Shown here: piece by piece, positions 36,601 through 47,645 of the stretch
Layout of the letters: every line of letters starts with the position of its first letter
Position numbering within the stretch: the first letter of the stretch is position 1
DNA from: Toxotes chatareus
Taxonomy: Eukaryota; Chordata; Actinopteri; Toxotidae
Reading direction: 5' to 3'
Length of the DNA stretch: 64,000 nt
Assembly: GCA_016801885.1 (NCBI GenBank)
Contig: CM028895.1
Location: forward strand, 20,914,001 to 20,978,000
Translations under genes and position numbers: made by a program
The notes under the pieces: generated by a model
Seen by the model: the letters and a program-made list of their open reading frames with translations, nothing else
Told to the model about the DNA's origin: nothing
The model's database searches: none

Positions 36601-37040
36601 GCCATTGCTCTCTGTAAGACTGGCACATGGCAGCGGAGATAATAAAGATGGAATAACTTCCTTATATTTGATAACAGCATTATCAGACAGAAATCTACAG
36701 TAGTTAATTTTTTCTCAGATGCTGTGCAGTTCATTATTGTAAATTCAAATGTTACTAAAGAATGATCAGATAAAACAGGGTTCTGAGGGAATACTGTCAA
36801 ATATTCAGCTTCAATGCCATAGGTTAGTACAAGATCAAGGGTGTGATTAAAACAGTGAGTTGGTTTGTTAACATTTTGTAAAAAGCCAATTGAGTCTAAT
36901 ACTGAATAGAAAGCAGTCTTAAGGCTGTCATTGTGGGTATCGACATGAATATTAAAGTCGCCCACTATAATTACTCTATCCGTACTAAGCACTAAATCAG
37001 ATAAAATTCAGTGAATTCAGACAAAAACTCTGAGTAAGCA
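33639..37040 (-). mobile_element. L2/Maui-type LINE, 5'-truncated (copy A)
   Basis: About 3.4 kb of a non-LTR retrotransposon read on the minus strand. The 3' terminus with its (TTGAA)n tail is at 33639; the 5' end breaks off at 37040, inside the endonuclease domain. It ends directly against the tail of copy B, giving a head-to-tail pair. It carries ORF2 from mid-endonuclease to the C-terminus, plus an approximately 0.87-kb 3' UTR. Against copy B the sequence is nearly identical, and most differences are one-base changes in homopolymer length. Flanking target duplications were not identified. Confidence 0.9.
34506..36992 (-). pseudogene. LINE ORF2 (endonuclease C-part and reverse transcriptase), broken; copy A
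   Basis: Consecutive blocks on the minus strand cover the endonuclease end (VGDFNIHVD, SDHSLVTF at 36597-36992), the linker (36077-36517), RT fingers and palm (35658-36104: LLDPIPTRLL; 35389-35769: LDLSAAFDTIDH, GVPQGSVLGP), the later RT (34979-35320) and the C-terminus (34506-34697). The shifts near 36090 and 35770 are also present in copy B; others are private, for example at the GGG run 35392-35394 where B has GGGG. Not translatable as one protein. Confidence 0.88.
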
Positions 37041-37897
37041 TTCAATTCAATTTTATTTATATAGCGCCTTCCACAATCAAAATTGTCTCAAAGCGCTTTA
37101 CAGAGACCCAGAGCCTGACCCCAGAGCAAGCACTTAAGGCGACAGTGGCAAGGAAAACTCCCTTTTAACAGGAAGAAACCTTGAGCAGAACCTGGCTCAG
37201 ATGGGGACCCTCCTGCCGATGGCCGGGCTGGGTGAAAGGAGGAAAAGGAGGAAGATAGGACAGCTAGGAATGGAGGAGAGGGGAGAAAGACATGCAGCAT
37301 AATACAGACAATGTGGGTCAGTATTTACATTACAGTTAGTGAACAGTTATTGGATAATGTGTGCTCAGCAGATTAGAATTATGAAACAGAGCACGGAGGC
37401 AAAAAGCTGTCATGACTGGTAATTATTTACATTACAGTTTGCAAAGAATATTAATCAAATATTTATCTGTAGCAGAACGGAACATTAAACATGTTAGAAA
37501 TAGATCATTATAAACAATAAACAGCAGCAGGTGGGTGGAGCCAGGACCATAGGACATGCAGCTCCGAGCCAGAGGTACCTGCAGTAAGGTACAGAGAAAG
37601 AGAGACCAGAGAGAAACAAACACAGGACTACGGGACAGAGAGGACACAGAGTTAATGACATGTAATAAAGGCTAATAGATTTGAGAGTGGGTCTGAGGAG
37701 AGAAAGAGAAAGAAGAAGAAGTGCGCAGTAAATCATGGGATGTCCCCAGCAGCCTAGGCCTATAGCAGCATAACTAGGGGATGATTCAGTTGCCTGAGCC
37801 AGCCCTACTAAGGGCTATATCCTTAACTGTAACAGTGTCTATAGAGATAATTGTGACTAACTATAAGTTTAATAAATAACTAGGACTGTAACTACAA

Positions 37898-40800
37898 CTA
37901 ATTATAAGCTTCATCAAACAAGAAGGTTTTAAGCTTCGTTTTAAAATTAGAGAGGGTGTCTGCTTCCCGAACCCAAACTGGCAGTTGGTTCCATAGGAGA
38001 GGGGCCTGATAGCTAAAGGCTCGGCCTCCCATTCTACTTTTAGAGATTTTGGGAACCATAAGCAAACCTGCATTCTGGGAACGAAGCAATCTGTTAGGAT
38101 GATATGGTACTATCAGCTCTTTGAGATATGAAGGAGCCTGGCCATTGAGGGCCTTATATGTAAGGAGAAGGATTTTAAAATCAATTCTGGATTTTACAGG
38201 AAGCCAATGAAGAGAAGTTAGTACAGGAGTAATGTGATCTCTCTTGCTAATTCCAGTCAGTACTCTCGCTGCAGCATTTTGGATCAGCTGGATGCTTTTT
38301 AGATAGTTAACTGGACATCCTGATAATAGGGAATTACAGTAGTCCAGCCTAGAAGTAACAAAAGCATGGACTAATTTTTCAGCATCACTCTGCGACAGAA
38401 TGTTCCTAATCTTACTGATATTGCGCAGGTGAAAGAAGGCGGTCCTAGAGACTTGTTTTATATGTGAGTTAAAGGACAGATCCTGATCAAAAATAACTCC
38501 AAGGTTCCTCACAGTCGTACTGGAGGCTAAATTAATGCCATCCAGAGTAACTATATGATTAGATAAACTGTTTCTGAGGTGTTTGGGACCAAACAAAATA
38601 ACCTCAGTTTTGTCTGAATTCAGAAGAAGAAAGTTACAGGTCATCCAGGCTTTTATGTCTTTAAGACATGCCTGAAGTATGGTTAACTGATCTGTTTCGT
38701 CTGGTTTCATAGATAAATATAGCTGGGTATCATCCGCATAGCAATGGAAATTTATTCCATGCTTCCTGATAATATTGCCTAGGGGAAGCATGTATAAGGT
38801 GAACAGTATCGGTCCAAGCACAGAACCCTGTGGAACTCCATGACTTACTCTGGTATATATGGAGGATCATCATTAACATGGACAAACTGGTATCTATCTG
38901 ATAGATATGATTTAAACCAGCCTAGTGCTGTTCCTTTAATCCCAATAACATGTTCCAATCTATCCAATAGGATATTATGATCAATGGTGTCAAATGCAGC
39001 ACTAAGATCTAGCAGGACAAGTATAGAGACGAGTCCATTATCTGATGCTATAAGAAGGTCGTTGGTAACTTTAACCAGTGCTGTCTCTGTGCTATGATGA
39101 ACTCTAAATCCTGACTGAAAAACTTCAAACAAACCGTTCCTGTGTAGATGGTCGCACAACTGAGTTGCAACAGCCTTTTCAAGAATTTTAGAATTAAAGG
39201 GAGATTGGATATAGGTCTATAGTTTGCCAAAATGTCAGAGTCCAGAGAAGGCTTTTTAAGTAAAGGTTTGATAACTGCAACCTTAAAAGCCTGTGGGACA
39301 TATCCTGTAACCAACGAGAGATTTATCTGATCTAATATGTGAGTGCCAATCAAAGGCAACACATCTTTAAGAAGTCTGGTCGGGATAGGATCCAAAAGAC
39401 ATGTTGATGATTTAGATTTAGAAACTATTGAAGTCAATTCAGCTAGATCTATGGGAGAGAAACAGTCTAACGACAAATCAGGACTGGCAGACAAGATGCT
39501 GTTCTAGACATACCTACATCATTAACAGTTGTAGGCAGGATGAGATGGATTCTGTCTCTAATGTCTACTATTTTGTTGCTAAAGAAGCTCATAAAGTCAT
39601 TACTAGTGAGAGCTAGAGGGATGGATGGTACAACAGAGCTATGGCTCTTTGTCAGCCTGGCTACAGTGCTGAAAAGAAACCTAGGGTTGTTCTTGTTTTC
39701 CTCTATTAATGATGAGTAATAGGCAGTTCTTGCCTTACTGAAGGGCTTTTTATACGTTATAAAGCTGTCTTTCCAGGCCAGGCGGAATTCCTCTAAATTA
39801 GTGGATAACCATTTCCTTTCCAGCTTTCGTGATATCTGCTTTAAAGTACGTATTTGTGAATTGTACCATGGAGCTAGCTTCCTCTGATTACTGACCTTCT
39901 TTTTCAAAGGGGCAACAGAGTCAAGGGTTGAACGCATAATGAAGCAGCAGTATTATCAACTAGATAGTCTATATCTGCTGGAGTAACGTTTAGGCCATTG
40001 CTCTCTGTAAGACTGGCACATGGCAGCGGAGATAATAAAGATGGAATAACTTCCTTATATTTGATAACAGCATTATCAGACAGAAATCTACAGTAGTTAA
40101 TTTTTTTCTCAGATGCTGTGCAGTTCATTATTGTAAATTCAAATGTTACTAAAGAATGATCAGATAAAACAGGGTTCTGAGGGAATACTGTCAAATATTC
40201 AGCTTCAATGCCATAGGTTAGTACAAGATCAAGGGTGTGATTAAAACAGTGAGTTGGTTTGTTAACATTTTGTAAAAAGCCAATTGAGTCTAATACTGAA
40301 TAGAAAGCAGTCTTAAGGCTGTCATTGTGGGTATCGACATGAATATTAAAGTCGCCCACTATAATTACTCTATCCGTACTAAGCACTAAATCAGATAAAA
40401 ATTCAGTGAATTCAGACAAAAACTCTGAGTAAGCAGCAGGTGGACGATACACCACAGCAAATAGTACTGGTTTTTCTATCTTCCAATTTGGATGTGAGAG
40501 GCTGAGGATAAGGCTTTCAAATGTACTATATTTGGCTTAGGTCTAGGATTAATTAATAAACTTGAGTGGTAGATTGCTGCCACTCCTCCTCCTCGGCCTG
40601 TGCCTCGAGGAATGTGATAATTAATATGACTAGCAGGGGTTGACTCATTTAGACTGACATACTCTTCCTCCTGCAGCCAGGTCTCGCTCAGACAGAATAA
40701 ATCAATCTGCTGATCCATTATCAAATCATTCACTAACAGAGATTTAGACAAGAGAGATCTAATGTTTAATAGCCCACATCTGATTGTGGTGTTTTTAGGT

Positions 40801-41017
40801 TCAGATGCTTTTGTAGTATAAATTTTTTGAGGTTTTTATGAGTAACACCTCTTGCATTTTTTAATTTATGCACTTTTTGTTGACGGGGAGCAGACACAGT
40901 CTCTATAGGATAAAGGGAATCGTTAGAATGGTAGGAATAATAAGAATCATGAGAATCATGGGTGGGTGACAGCTCTAGAGAAACTGCAGAGAAGCGTGTA
41001 GGACTGCAACTCTGCAT
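37898..41017 (-). pseudogene. LINE ORF2 (AP endonuclease plus reverse transcriptase), frameshifted; copy B
   Basis: ORF2 follows ORF1 after a gap of about 20 bases. Seven successive blocks lie in changing frames: 40766-41017 (N-terminal leader), 40476-40751 (endonuclease, LFCLSETWLQ), 39904-40455 (VYRPPAAYSEF, VGDFNIHVD, SDHSLVTF), 39467-39937, 39048-39494, 38845-39159 (RT: LDLSAAFDTIDHNILLDRL) and 37898-38821 (YADD catalytic box, thumb, C-terminus). The long last block shows little decay, so the copy is young despite six frame breaks. As written it cannot make a functional ORF2 protein. Confidence 0.88.
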
Positions 41018-41038
41018 CCTGGTCTCAACTCTGGGTTG

Positions 41039-41950
41039 TCATGACTTTGGTTTCCTAATGAAATCTGTCATATTTCTAGATATGAGAGCTGCACCATCCA
41101 AAGTTGGATGGATGCCGTCTCTCCTAATCAGACCAGGTTTTCCCCAAAAAGTTTTCCAGTTATCAATGAAGGCCACGTCGTTTGCTGGACACCACCTAGA
41201 CAGCCAGCGACGGAATGAAGACATGCGGCTAAACATGTCATCACTGGTCAAATCGGGCAGGGGTCCAGAGAACACTACAGAGTCCGACATTGTTTTGGCA
41301 AAGTTACACACCGACTCCACATTAATTTTAGTGACCTCCGATTGGCGTAATCGGGTGTCATTACCGCCGACGTGAATAACGATCTTACCAAATCTACGTT
41401 TATCCTTAGCCAGCAGTTTTAAATACGATTCAACGTCGCCCGCTCTGGCCCCAGGGATGCATTTAACTATGGTCGCTGGAGTCTCTAACTTCACATTTCG
41501 CAAAATGGAGCTGCCAATAACCAGAGTTTTTTCCTCAGCGGGTGTGTCGCTGATTGGGGAAAATCTGTTTGAAACATGAAGCGGTTGATGGTGAACCACG
41601 GGCCGTTGTTTCATGCTATGTTTCCTTCGGACTGCCACCCAGCCGCCCTGGCTTCCCGGCTGCTCGGGAGCTGCCGGGGAACGGCTGACAGGAGCTAACG
41701 TAGGACGGCTAGCTGTAGCTAATTTAGGCTGGTCCGCATCAGCTACAGGGGACTGACTAGCTAGCGCTGCTGCGGGGCGATTATCTATGGTGCGGAGCCG
41801 AGCCTCTACTTCCCTAAGTCTCGCCTCCAATGCTACAAAAATGCTACATTTATTACACATACCATTATCGCTAAAGGAGGCAGAGGAGTAACTAAACATC
41901 TCACACACCGTGCAAGAGAGAGGAGAGACAGCAGGAGAGAGAGAAGCCAT
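41039..41950 (-). CDS. LINE ORF1 protein with zinc-ribbon-like N-terminus, coiled coil and SGNH esterase domain
   Basis: 303 residues from ATG to stop, uninterrupted. C13xxC16 and C32xxC35 form a CX2C pair of pairs. Residues 41-56 (LEARLREVEARLRTID) look like a short coiled coil for multimerisation. A proline/alanine/serine-rich linker follows, then an SGNH-hydrolase-type esterase with the blocks VIGSSIL (nucleophile serine about 148), HVGGND (about N197) and DGIHPT (D278, H281). Esterase-bearing ORF1 proteins are known from L2 and CR1 LINEs of fish, where they bind RNA and perhaps membranes or lipids. All catalytic residues are present. Confidence 0.88.
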   Translation of the reverse strand: MASLSPAVSPLSCTVCEMFSYSSASFSDNGMCNKCSIFVALEARLREVEARLRTIDNRPAAALASQSPVADADQPKLATASRPTLAPVSRSPAAPEQPGSQGGWVAVRRKHSMKQRPVVHHQPLHVSNRFSPISDTPAEEKTLVIGSSILRNVKLETPATIVKCIPGARAGDVESYLKLLAKDKRRFGKIVIHVGGNDTRLRQSEVTKINVESVCNFAKTMSDSVVFSGPLPDLTSDDMFSRMSSFRRWLSRWCPANDVAFIDNWKTFWGKPGLIRRDGIHPTLDGAALISRNMTDFIRKPKS

Positions 41951-42190
41951 TGCTAACAGCTAAGCTAGCGGACCAGAGTTAGAGTGATTAGAGTGTAGTG
42001 TTAGATTCCGAGGGACACGTGCACCACAGATGTTTAACTAAAGCAATATACGTGTACAGGAATTCAGAGATTGACCACAGAACACGGCAAAGTAAGAGTT
42101 GATTAATAAGCTAGGATAACACTCGTAACACCACAGTGCAGAAGCAGCAAACAGGAAGTGACACAATACGTTACCACCACGTCAGCACGT

Positions 42191-42484
42191 CACACATAAC
42201 AACAGCAGAGAATAACAATGATATAAAAACACAATATAATTTTATTATGTACAACCAAAACAATGAGCTAGGAGGGGTTGAGCAGCTTAGTGGAACTTCA
42301 GAATTTTCTGTGTGACCTGTGACCCCTTTCACGTTACATGTGCTGTGAAAATACCGATCCATCAAACTCTTACAAAAGAGGTACTTGGCACACAAGTTAA
42401 GGTGTGAGTCACTAGAAAATGTACAAATAACAGTTTATATCAAGAGTGATTCATAGTGATTTCACTAAAAGATGGTGCTGTCAG
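42191..42484. other. Intergenic DNA between two LINEs
   Basis: Short frames only; nothing recognised. Confidence 0.5.
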
Positions 42485-42773
42485 ATTTTAACTGGCAACT
42501 TTAACTTTCAGATTCAGATTCAGAGAACTTTATTGTCATTCCCTTTACGTTCAGGTACGTATTAGGAACGAGATTTCGTTGCTACCAGCTCAGAAGATCA
42601 CAGTATTTAGAGGTAGAGAAGGAAAACCACAATAAGGTACAAGAAAAATAAATTACCATAAAAATAAGGATAAAATAAAATAACATAAAATACAAAGTAT
42701 TTACAAAGTAACAAAGTAAGTCTTCTCAGTGCACTGTGCATAGTGGAGGTTGAGGTTGAAAGAATATACACGT

Positions 42774-42785
42774 ACACACACACAC

Positions 42786-42826
<41 letters not shown>
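42774..42826. repeat. Compound (CA)n(TA)n(CA)n microsatellite
   Basis: Alternating CA, then TA, then CA dinucleotides; explains the cysteine/valine and isoleucine/tyrosine-rich frames on either strand. Confidence 0.95.
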
Positions 42827-43215
42827 GTTGGCCCTTTTGATTCCCAGTGATTTTCTCCGCTGTCCTTACCACCCTCTGGAGGCTTTTCCAGTCTGCAGCT
42901 GTGCAGCTGCCGCACCACACAGAGATACAGTTTGTGAGTACACTCTCTATGGTGCTTCTGTAGAAGGTGGTGAGGATGGGGGGGAGGGGGAGGGGGAGGT
43001 GTGATCTTCTCATCCTGTGGAGGAAGTGCAAACGCTGCTGTGCTTGTTTCATCAGAGACATGGTGTTGTCAGACCAGGTTAGTCTGTTTGTTAGGTGCAC
43101 CCCCAGGAACTTGGTGCTCCCCACCACTTCCACTGCTGTGTTGTCAATTAGCAGTGGGGAGTGGCAGGGCTGGTTCTTCCGGAAGTCCACAATCATCTAC
43201 TTTGTTTTATTAAAG

Positions 43216-43269
43216 TTAAGGATTAGATAGATAGATATATATACTTTATTCATCCCCCAGAGGGAAATT
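43216..43269 (-). mobile_element. Extremely 5'-truncated LINE tail (about 54 bp) nested in another LINE
   Basis: Minus strand: CAATTTCCCTCTGGGGGATG, AATAAAGT, then TATCTATCTATCT. It matches the terminal block of the LINE ending at 21910 (CAATTTCCCCACTGAGGGAG, TAATAAAG, TCTTATCT). It interrupts the host LINE frame exactly between the codons for NNSLL and LNFNK. No target duplication is obvious. Confidence 0.65.
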
Positions 43270-43372
43270 GTTATAGAGTAGACTGTTATTTCTGCACCAG
43301 TCCACCAGCTGCGCCACCTCCTGTCTGTATGCACTGTCATCATTGTTTTGGATGATGTTTTGGATGACTTAC

Positions 43373-44790
43373 GCTAATGTACATGTGATTAAGTTGCAGC
43401 ATCAGGACCTGATTCAAAATATATATATAAAATGTAAAATAAATGAAATACTGTAAGCTAAAATAAAACAAAGCAGCCCCAGACCTCTAGTTTATCTACA
43501 AGCAAGGAGTCGTACATGGTGTACATTTAATCAACCAACATTTCTACAAAGTTTCGGTGAAACCAATTCATTTTGAATCATTAAGCCCATCGTGAGATGA
43601 TCCTTCTGACAATTTGTCATAGTCTTAATGGACTCAGAGGCCAAAGGATGACATGCACATTTATTCTGAAGGGACATTGTTATGAACACAGCTTGTATTG
43701 GACAAACATTGCACACACTCTTAGACACTCAGACAGGTTGTCATGTTAATGCATGTCACACCACAGGTGTCATGTTTGAGTTGATTCTAGCTTTTTTTTT
43801 CATGTGATATGGATTTGAGGGTCAAGCTCTCCATGATTCCCATGGTTCTGTTAACCATCCTCATCAGATGTCCAGTGTTGAGGTTTAGCCCTGGATGTTC
43901 TGGGTTATGGTCTCGTGGAGGAGGAGAGACTGTATCTGTCTCCATGTCACCACAGCTACATATTACTGGTTGTTGGGATCTAACACTATTTAGGGAATTG
44001 CATTTTATATAATTGTATAATATCTATGTGTCCCCCACATCACGTCTTTGCTTTTTACCTTCAGGTCTCAAGCAAGTCGATTGTTTTGGAAGTTGAATCT
44101 CAGGCAAGGCAGACAAATTCATAGCAGACAAGTTCAAGCTAAGTTACAAGCGCTCATTTCCACACAGAGTCTGACTCAAGTCCAAGTCACAAGTCCCCAG
44201 TCTACAGCTCTGGTAAGGATCTGGACTGATGAAGGACACTTCAGATATGCACAGGAATGGTTTGGAACAGTTTAGAGTAATGGAGCTCTGTTCTTCCTTG
44301 ACAAAAAAGTCTGTATTTTCACTTCACTGAGAGGTCAGAGGTCAGCCACAGTACTTTAGACTTCTAAAATTCTCTTGTCTCTTGTCTCTTGTCATATCTT
44401 GTCCAAATGTTTGTTAACACAAACATTTGGACAAGATATGTGCTGGTTTATTATATTTGTAATGGGGTGTTCTGAATTGTGCAAACAAAATTAAATTCAC
44501 TTCCAGTGTACAGGGGTGGAGTCAGAAATCTCTGGACACAGAAAAGCAAAAGTGAGACACATAGAAGGAGGGGAGGAGAGGTTTCCACTGACCTCAGTAG
44601 AGTTAGTATTTCCCAGGAGCTGGCATGTGGTTGTTATATGTCAAACCTCATCTTAACACCCTTCCACGCTGGTTTCTATTGAATGGAATTGTTTGTACAT
44701 TGATTAAATGTAAATTCATCACCATATTAAATGAATAAATACAGCTAATTCATGGCCAGTGACGGATGAATTATATGTGCTAAATAAAGA
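43373..44790. other. Intergenic DNA with one perfect foldback
   Basis: No gene recognised. A T-run at 43793-43800 and short frames only. A perfect 22-bp hairpin lies at 44393-44440. Confidence 0.5.
44393..44440. repeat. Perfect 22-bp inverted repeat with 4-base loop
   Basis: Left arm CATATCTTGTCCAAATGTTT plus GT (44393-44414), loop TAAC (44415-44418), right arm the exact complement (44419-44440). It is preceded by TCTTGTCTCTTGTCTCTTGT repeats, which may have favoured slippage. Confidence 0.95.
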
Positions 44791-44799
44791 ATCACCCCA

Positions 44800-45685
44800 T
44801 TAAAGAGGAAGATTTATTCAGTCAAAAAACAGATCATCATAATTTTAACTCAGGAATTTATTGAGCTTCTGCTCCATGTTGACATGATTCATTACATCAT
44901 TCAAGCTGCCAGTCTCCTATCACATCCCAAAGGTGTCCTACTGGATTCAGGTCTGGAAATTGGGGAGGCCACTGAAGTTCACTGAACTCACTGTCATGTT
45001 CATGAAACCAGTCTGAGACGACTTTAGCTTTGTGACATTGAGCATTATCCTGCTGGAAGAAGCCATTAGAAGATGGTAAACTGTGGTCATAAAGCAATGA
45101 ACATGGTCAGAAACAATACTCAGACAGACTGCAACCCCCCACACAATCACACCATCACCAGCCTGGAGTGTGGACACAAGGCGGGTTAGGTCCATGGATT
45201 CATGTTGTTGATGCCAAACGCTGATCGTACCAGCTGCAGCCTGAGCAGAAATCCAGATTCATCACACCAGGCTACGTTTTTCCAGTCTTCATTTGTCCAG
45301 TTTTGGTGAGCTTGTGTCCACTGCAGTCTCAGATTAGACCACATCAGACTGGAACCTGATGTGGTCTCTGCTGTTGTAGTCCATCCTCTTTAAGGTTTGA
45401 TGTGTTGTTCATTCTGAGATCATTTTCTGTTCACCACAGTAGTAAAGAGTGGTTATCTGAGTTAGCATAGCTTTTCTGTCAGCTTTTCTTTTCAGTCAGA
45501 CCTCTTTCATCAGCAAAGTGTTTCTGTCACATCATTCTGATGTTTGATGAGAACATGAACTGAAGCTCCTGACCTGTTTCTTCAGGAGTTTTTACTCCTC
45601 ACTGCTGTCATATGATTGACTAGTTAGATAATGGCCTAAACAAGCAAGTGTGCAGGTGTTCCTAATAAAGTGATCACTGGGCACT
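44800..45685 (-). pseudogene. Tc1-like transposon relic with transposase fragments
   Basis: Minus-strand translation gives Tc1-family transposase blocks: LRLQWTQAHQNWTNED near 45300, DESGFLL near 45260, then FQQDNAQCHKAKVVSDWFHEHD and LQWPPQFPDLNPVGHLWD at 44897-45097, containing the second catalytic aspartate (QQDNA) and the end of the DDE domain. The frame is broken several times. The outer end near 45655-45685 reads CCTAATAAAGTGATCACTGG, a terminus typical of this family in fish. Inactive. Confidence 0.85.
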
Positions 45686-47170
45686 TTTTTCTCATCTCAG
45701 ATTCAGTACCTCCACTGACATGTGAAGACAGAGGGCAATGACAGACATCTATTCAATATTCAGCAAACATATTCTCAGCATTTCTTGGAATAAGGTGGCA
45801 GCTCTGGGATTGAGGAACTCTGCTGTTGCCTAGAAATGTGAGGCTTGAACTTGTGCCAGCTCACACTGAATACTGTAAATAATAAATGATAGAGCTGCCA
45901 TTATAGTTTTCGTACTCCAGTGTTTTCTAGTATGATTTTGCTACAAACCTAGTTAAAAACATCCACGCTTCTTCAAGTGGAGGGCTTGTGGGTAGCGGCC
46001 TCAGCTTAGAATAACAAGCTGTCACACTGAGCTATTACACCATTAAAGGATTAATGTCACAAATTATGTGATTATGGTGTAACAGCAGGAGTTTCACCTC
46101 TGGGGTGATGGGAACAGGAATTTGGGTGATTGCGGGATTTATAGTGCTGCTCCAAATGTGGATCCATGGGAGAAGTGTTTGAAATGAAATTGGCTCATCA
46201 ATTTCAATTTTGATGATAATGATAATAAGCTCAGAAGATTGCTCATCAGTGAAGCTAAATATAGACTTTTTAGCTACATTGTGTTATTTGACAAGGCATT
46301 GCACTGCCCTGTCTTTCATTTCCATGGAGCAATAATCCAGTTTCAATGAACAGCACATGGACTACCTTTTGAAGTAAAAGCCTGCTTCTTCCCCACTGTC
46401 CCTTCTCTGCCTCTCTAACAGCTACAGATCTGCTGTGGCAATCTTCCTACCATGGGCCTCATGGAATTCCAGAGACTTTGGCATTGAATGCTGGTTGCCT
46501 GACTGTTGACATGGTGGTATTTTGCAACACAAAGTACACTGTGGTTTATTTTTGAGAATCTTCTCTGGTTGTTTCTGTTGTGGGGCGCTGAGGTCTGTGT
46601 GCACAGCAGGGAGGATATTTGATTTATTTGGCTGCACACTGTGGTATGTTGTACACTCCAAAAACTTAAACTATAATGTACTCAATTTCTTTGGTGAAAC
46701 AATTTTACTCTCAAAAAATATTGTATAGATTTTAAAGTTGTGAAATTGAAATTGTCTACCTTATGAATTAAGTAAATGTAGGTACGAAGTTAAAGTGGTC
46801 TAGAATAACCACATTTAATACCATGACATGTAAAACTGAGTAAATATAATTCAAATCCTGAGACAATTCAATAGTAACTGTGAGCTAAAACCATAAAATA
46901 AATCAGTAGATATGATAGAAATGCTGGATCGACATTACAGAATTTTTTTTTAACAAAACAGATGTGGTACATTTCCTAGATAAAAAACATAAAATTATTA
47001 TTTTGTTTGTTGTATTTACTTTTGATTCCAGGAGTACTTCACTCGTGATGAATATGTGTGTGTGTATGTGTATGCTCTCTCTCTCTCTCTCTATCACTAT
47101 CAATCATTGTCAAGATGGCGACCACTGAGCTCCCCCTGGTCTCTGCTGTGGACCACTTCCTTTTAATTCA
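45686..47170. other. Intergenic DNA, no gene recognised
   Basis: AT-rich with short frames; a (CT)n tract at about 47074-47092. No repeat end or exon is supported. Confidence 0.5.
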
Positions 47171-47481
47171 TTCATTTCATTCATTTTCTACCGCTTAATC
47201 CGTCAGGGTCGCGGGGGAGCTGGAGCCTATCCCAGCTGACTATGGGCGAGAGGTGGGGTACACCCTGGACTGGTCGCCAGTCAATCGCAGGGCTGACACA
47301 CAAAGACAGACAACCACACACACACACACACTCACACCTAGGGGCAATTTAGAGTAGCCAATTAACCTAACCCATGCATGTTTTTGGGATTGTGGGAGGA
47401 AGCCGGAATACCTGGAGAGAACCCACGCAGGCACAGGGAGAACATGCAAACTCCACACAGAAGAGCCCAGACCGGGGACCC
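47171..47481. repeat. RTE-like (Expander-type?) interspersed repeat, copy 2
   Basis: The best preserved of three copies: TTCATTTTCTACCGCTTAAT, GTCAGGGTCGCGGGGGAGCT, GGAGCCTATCCCAGCTGACT, GGGGCAATTTAGAGTAGCC, GTGGGAGGAAGCCGG and GGGAGAACATGCAAACTCC. The 3' part is replaced by an L2 fragment starting at about 47482. Class assignment from memory of fish repeats. Confidence 0.7.
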
Positions 47482-47645
47482 CAGAGCAAAGCTGTCATAA
47501 TTGGTAATCATTTACATTACAATCTGCATAGAATATGAATCCAAAATGTATCTGTAGCAGAGTGGAACATTAAACATAGTAATGTGTTAGAAATGGATAA
47601 TTGTAGACAGGATAAAGATATTTGTTAGACTAATAAAGACTAGAT
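47482..47645 (-). mobile_element. L2-type LINE 3' UTR fragment
   Basis: Matches the UTR of copies A to C: CCCCAGAGCAAAGCTGTCAT (a junction skipping about 280 bases of the UTR), ATTTACATTACAATCTGCAT, ATCTGTAGCAGAGTGGAACA and TTAAACAT. An internally deleted, diverged copy joined directly to the RTE-like repeat. Confidence 0.65.

Larger units (their letters stand above)
37041..42190 (-). mobile_element. L2/Maui-type LINE, near full length (copy B)
   Basis: About 5.1 kb on the minus strand: a putative 5' UTR from roughly 42190, ORF1 at 41950-41039, ORF2 from about 41017 to 37898, and a 3' UTR with terminus ATTTATATAGCGCC and TTGAATTGAA tail at 37041. The RT sequence (FRVHHSTETALVKV, SHGVPQGSVLGPILF, CYADDTQLYL) together with an esterase-type ORF1 places it in the L2 group of fish LINEs. 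The 5' limit is approximate because no target duplication was found. Confidence 0.88.
42485..43372 (-). pseudogene. LINE ORF2 C-terminal fragment and 3' UTR, with a nested LINE tail
   Basis: On the minus strand this reads as the last part of an RT: AYRQEVAQLVDWCRNNSL near 43290-43340, then MIVDFRKNQPCHSPLLIDN, STKFLGVHL, LKSLQRVVRTAEK-like sequence and a 3' UTR ending with GACAATAAAGTTCTCTGAAT and CTGAA repeats near 42511. A TAG stop replaces the usual glutamate codon just before MIVDF. The frame is cut by a small insertion of another LINE's end at about 43216-43269. A (CA)n/(TA)n microsatellite at 42774-42826 lies in the 3' part. Confidence 0.75.

Noticed and set aside
44393..44440. miRNA precursor
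   Set aside because: A 4-base loop and a perfect unbulged stem do not fit a pre-miRNA; more likely a templated foldback.
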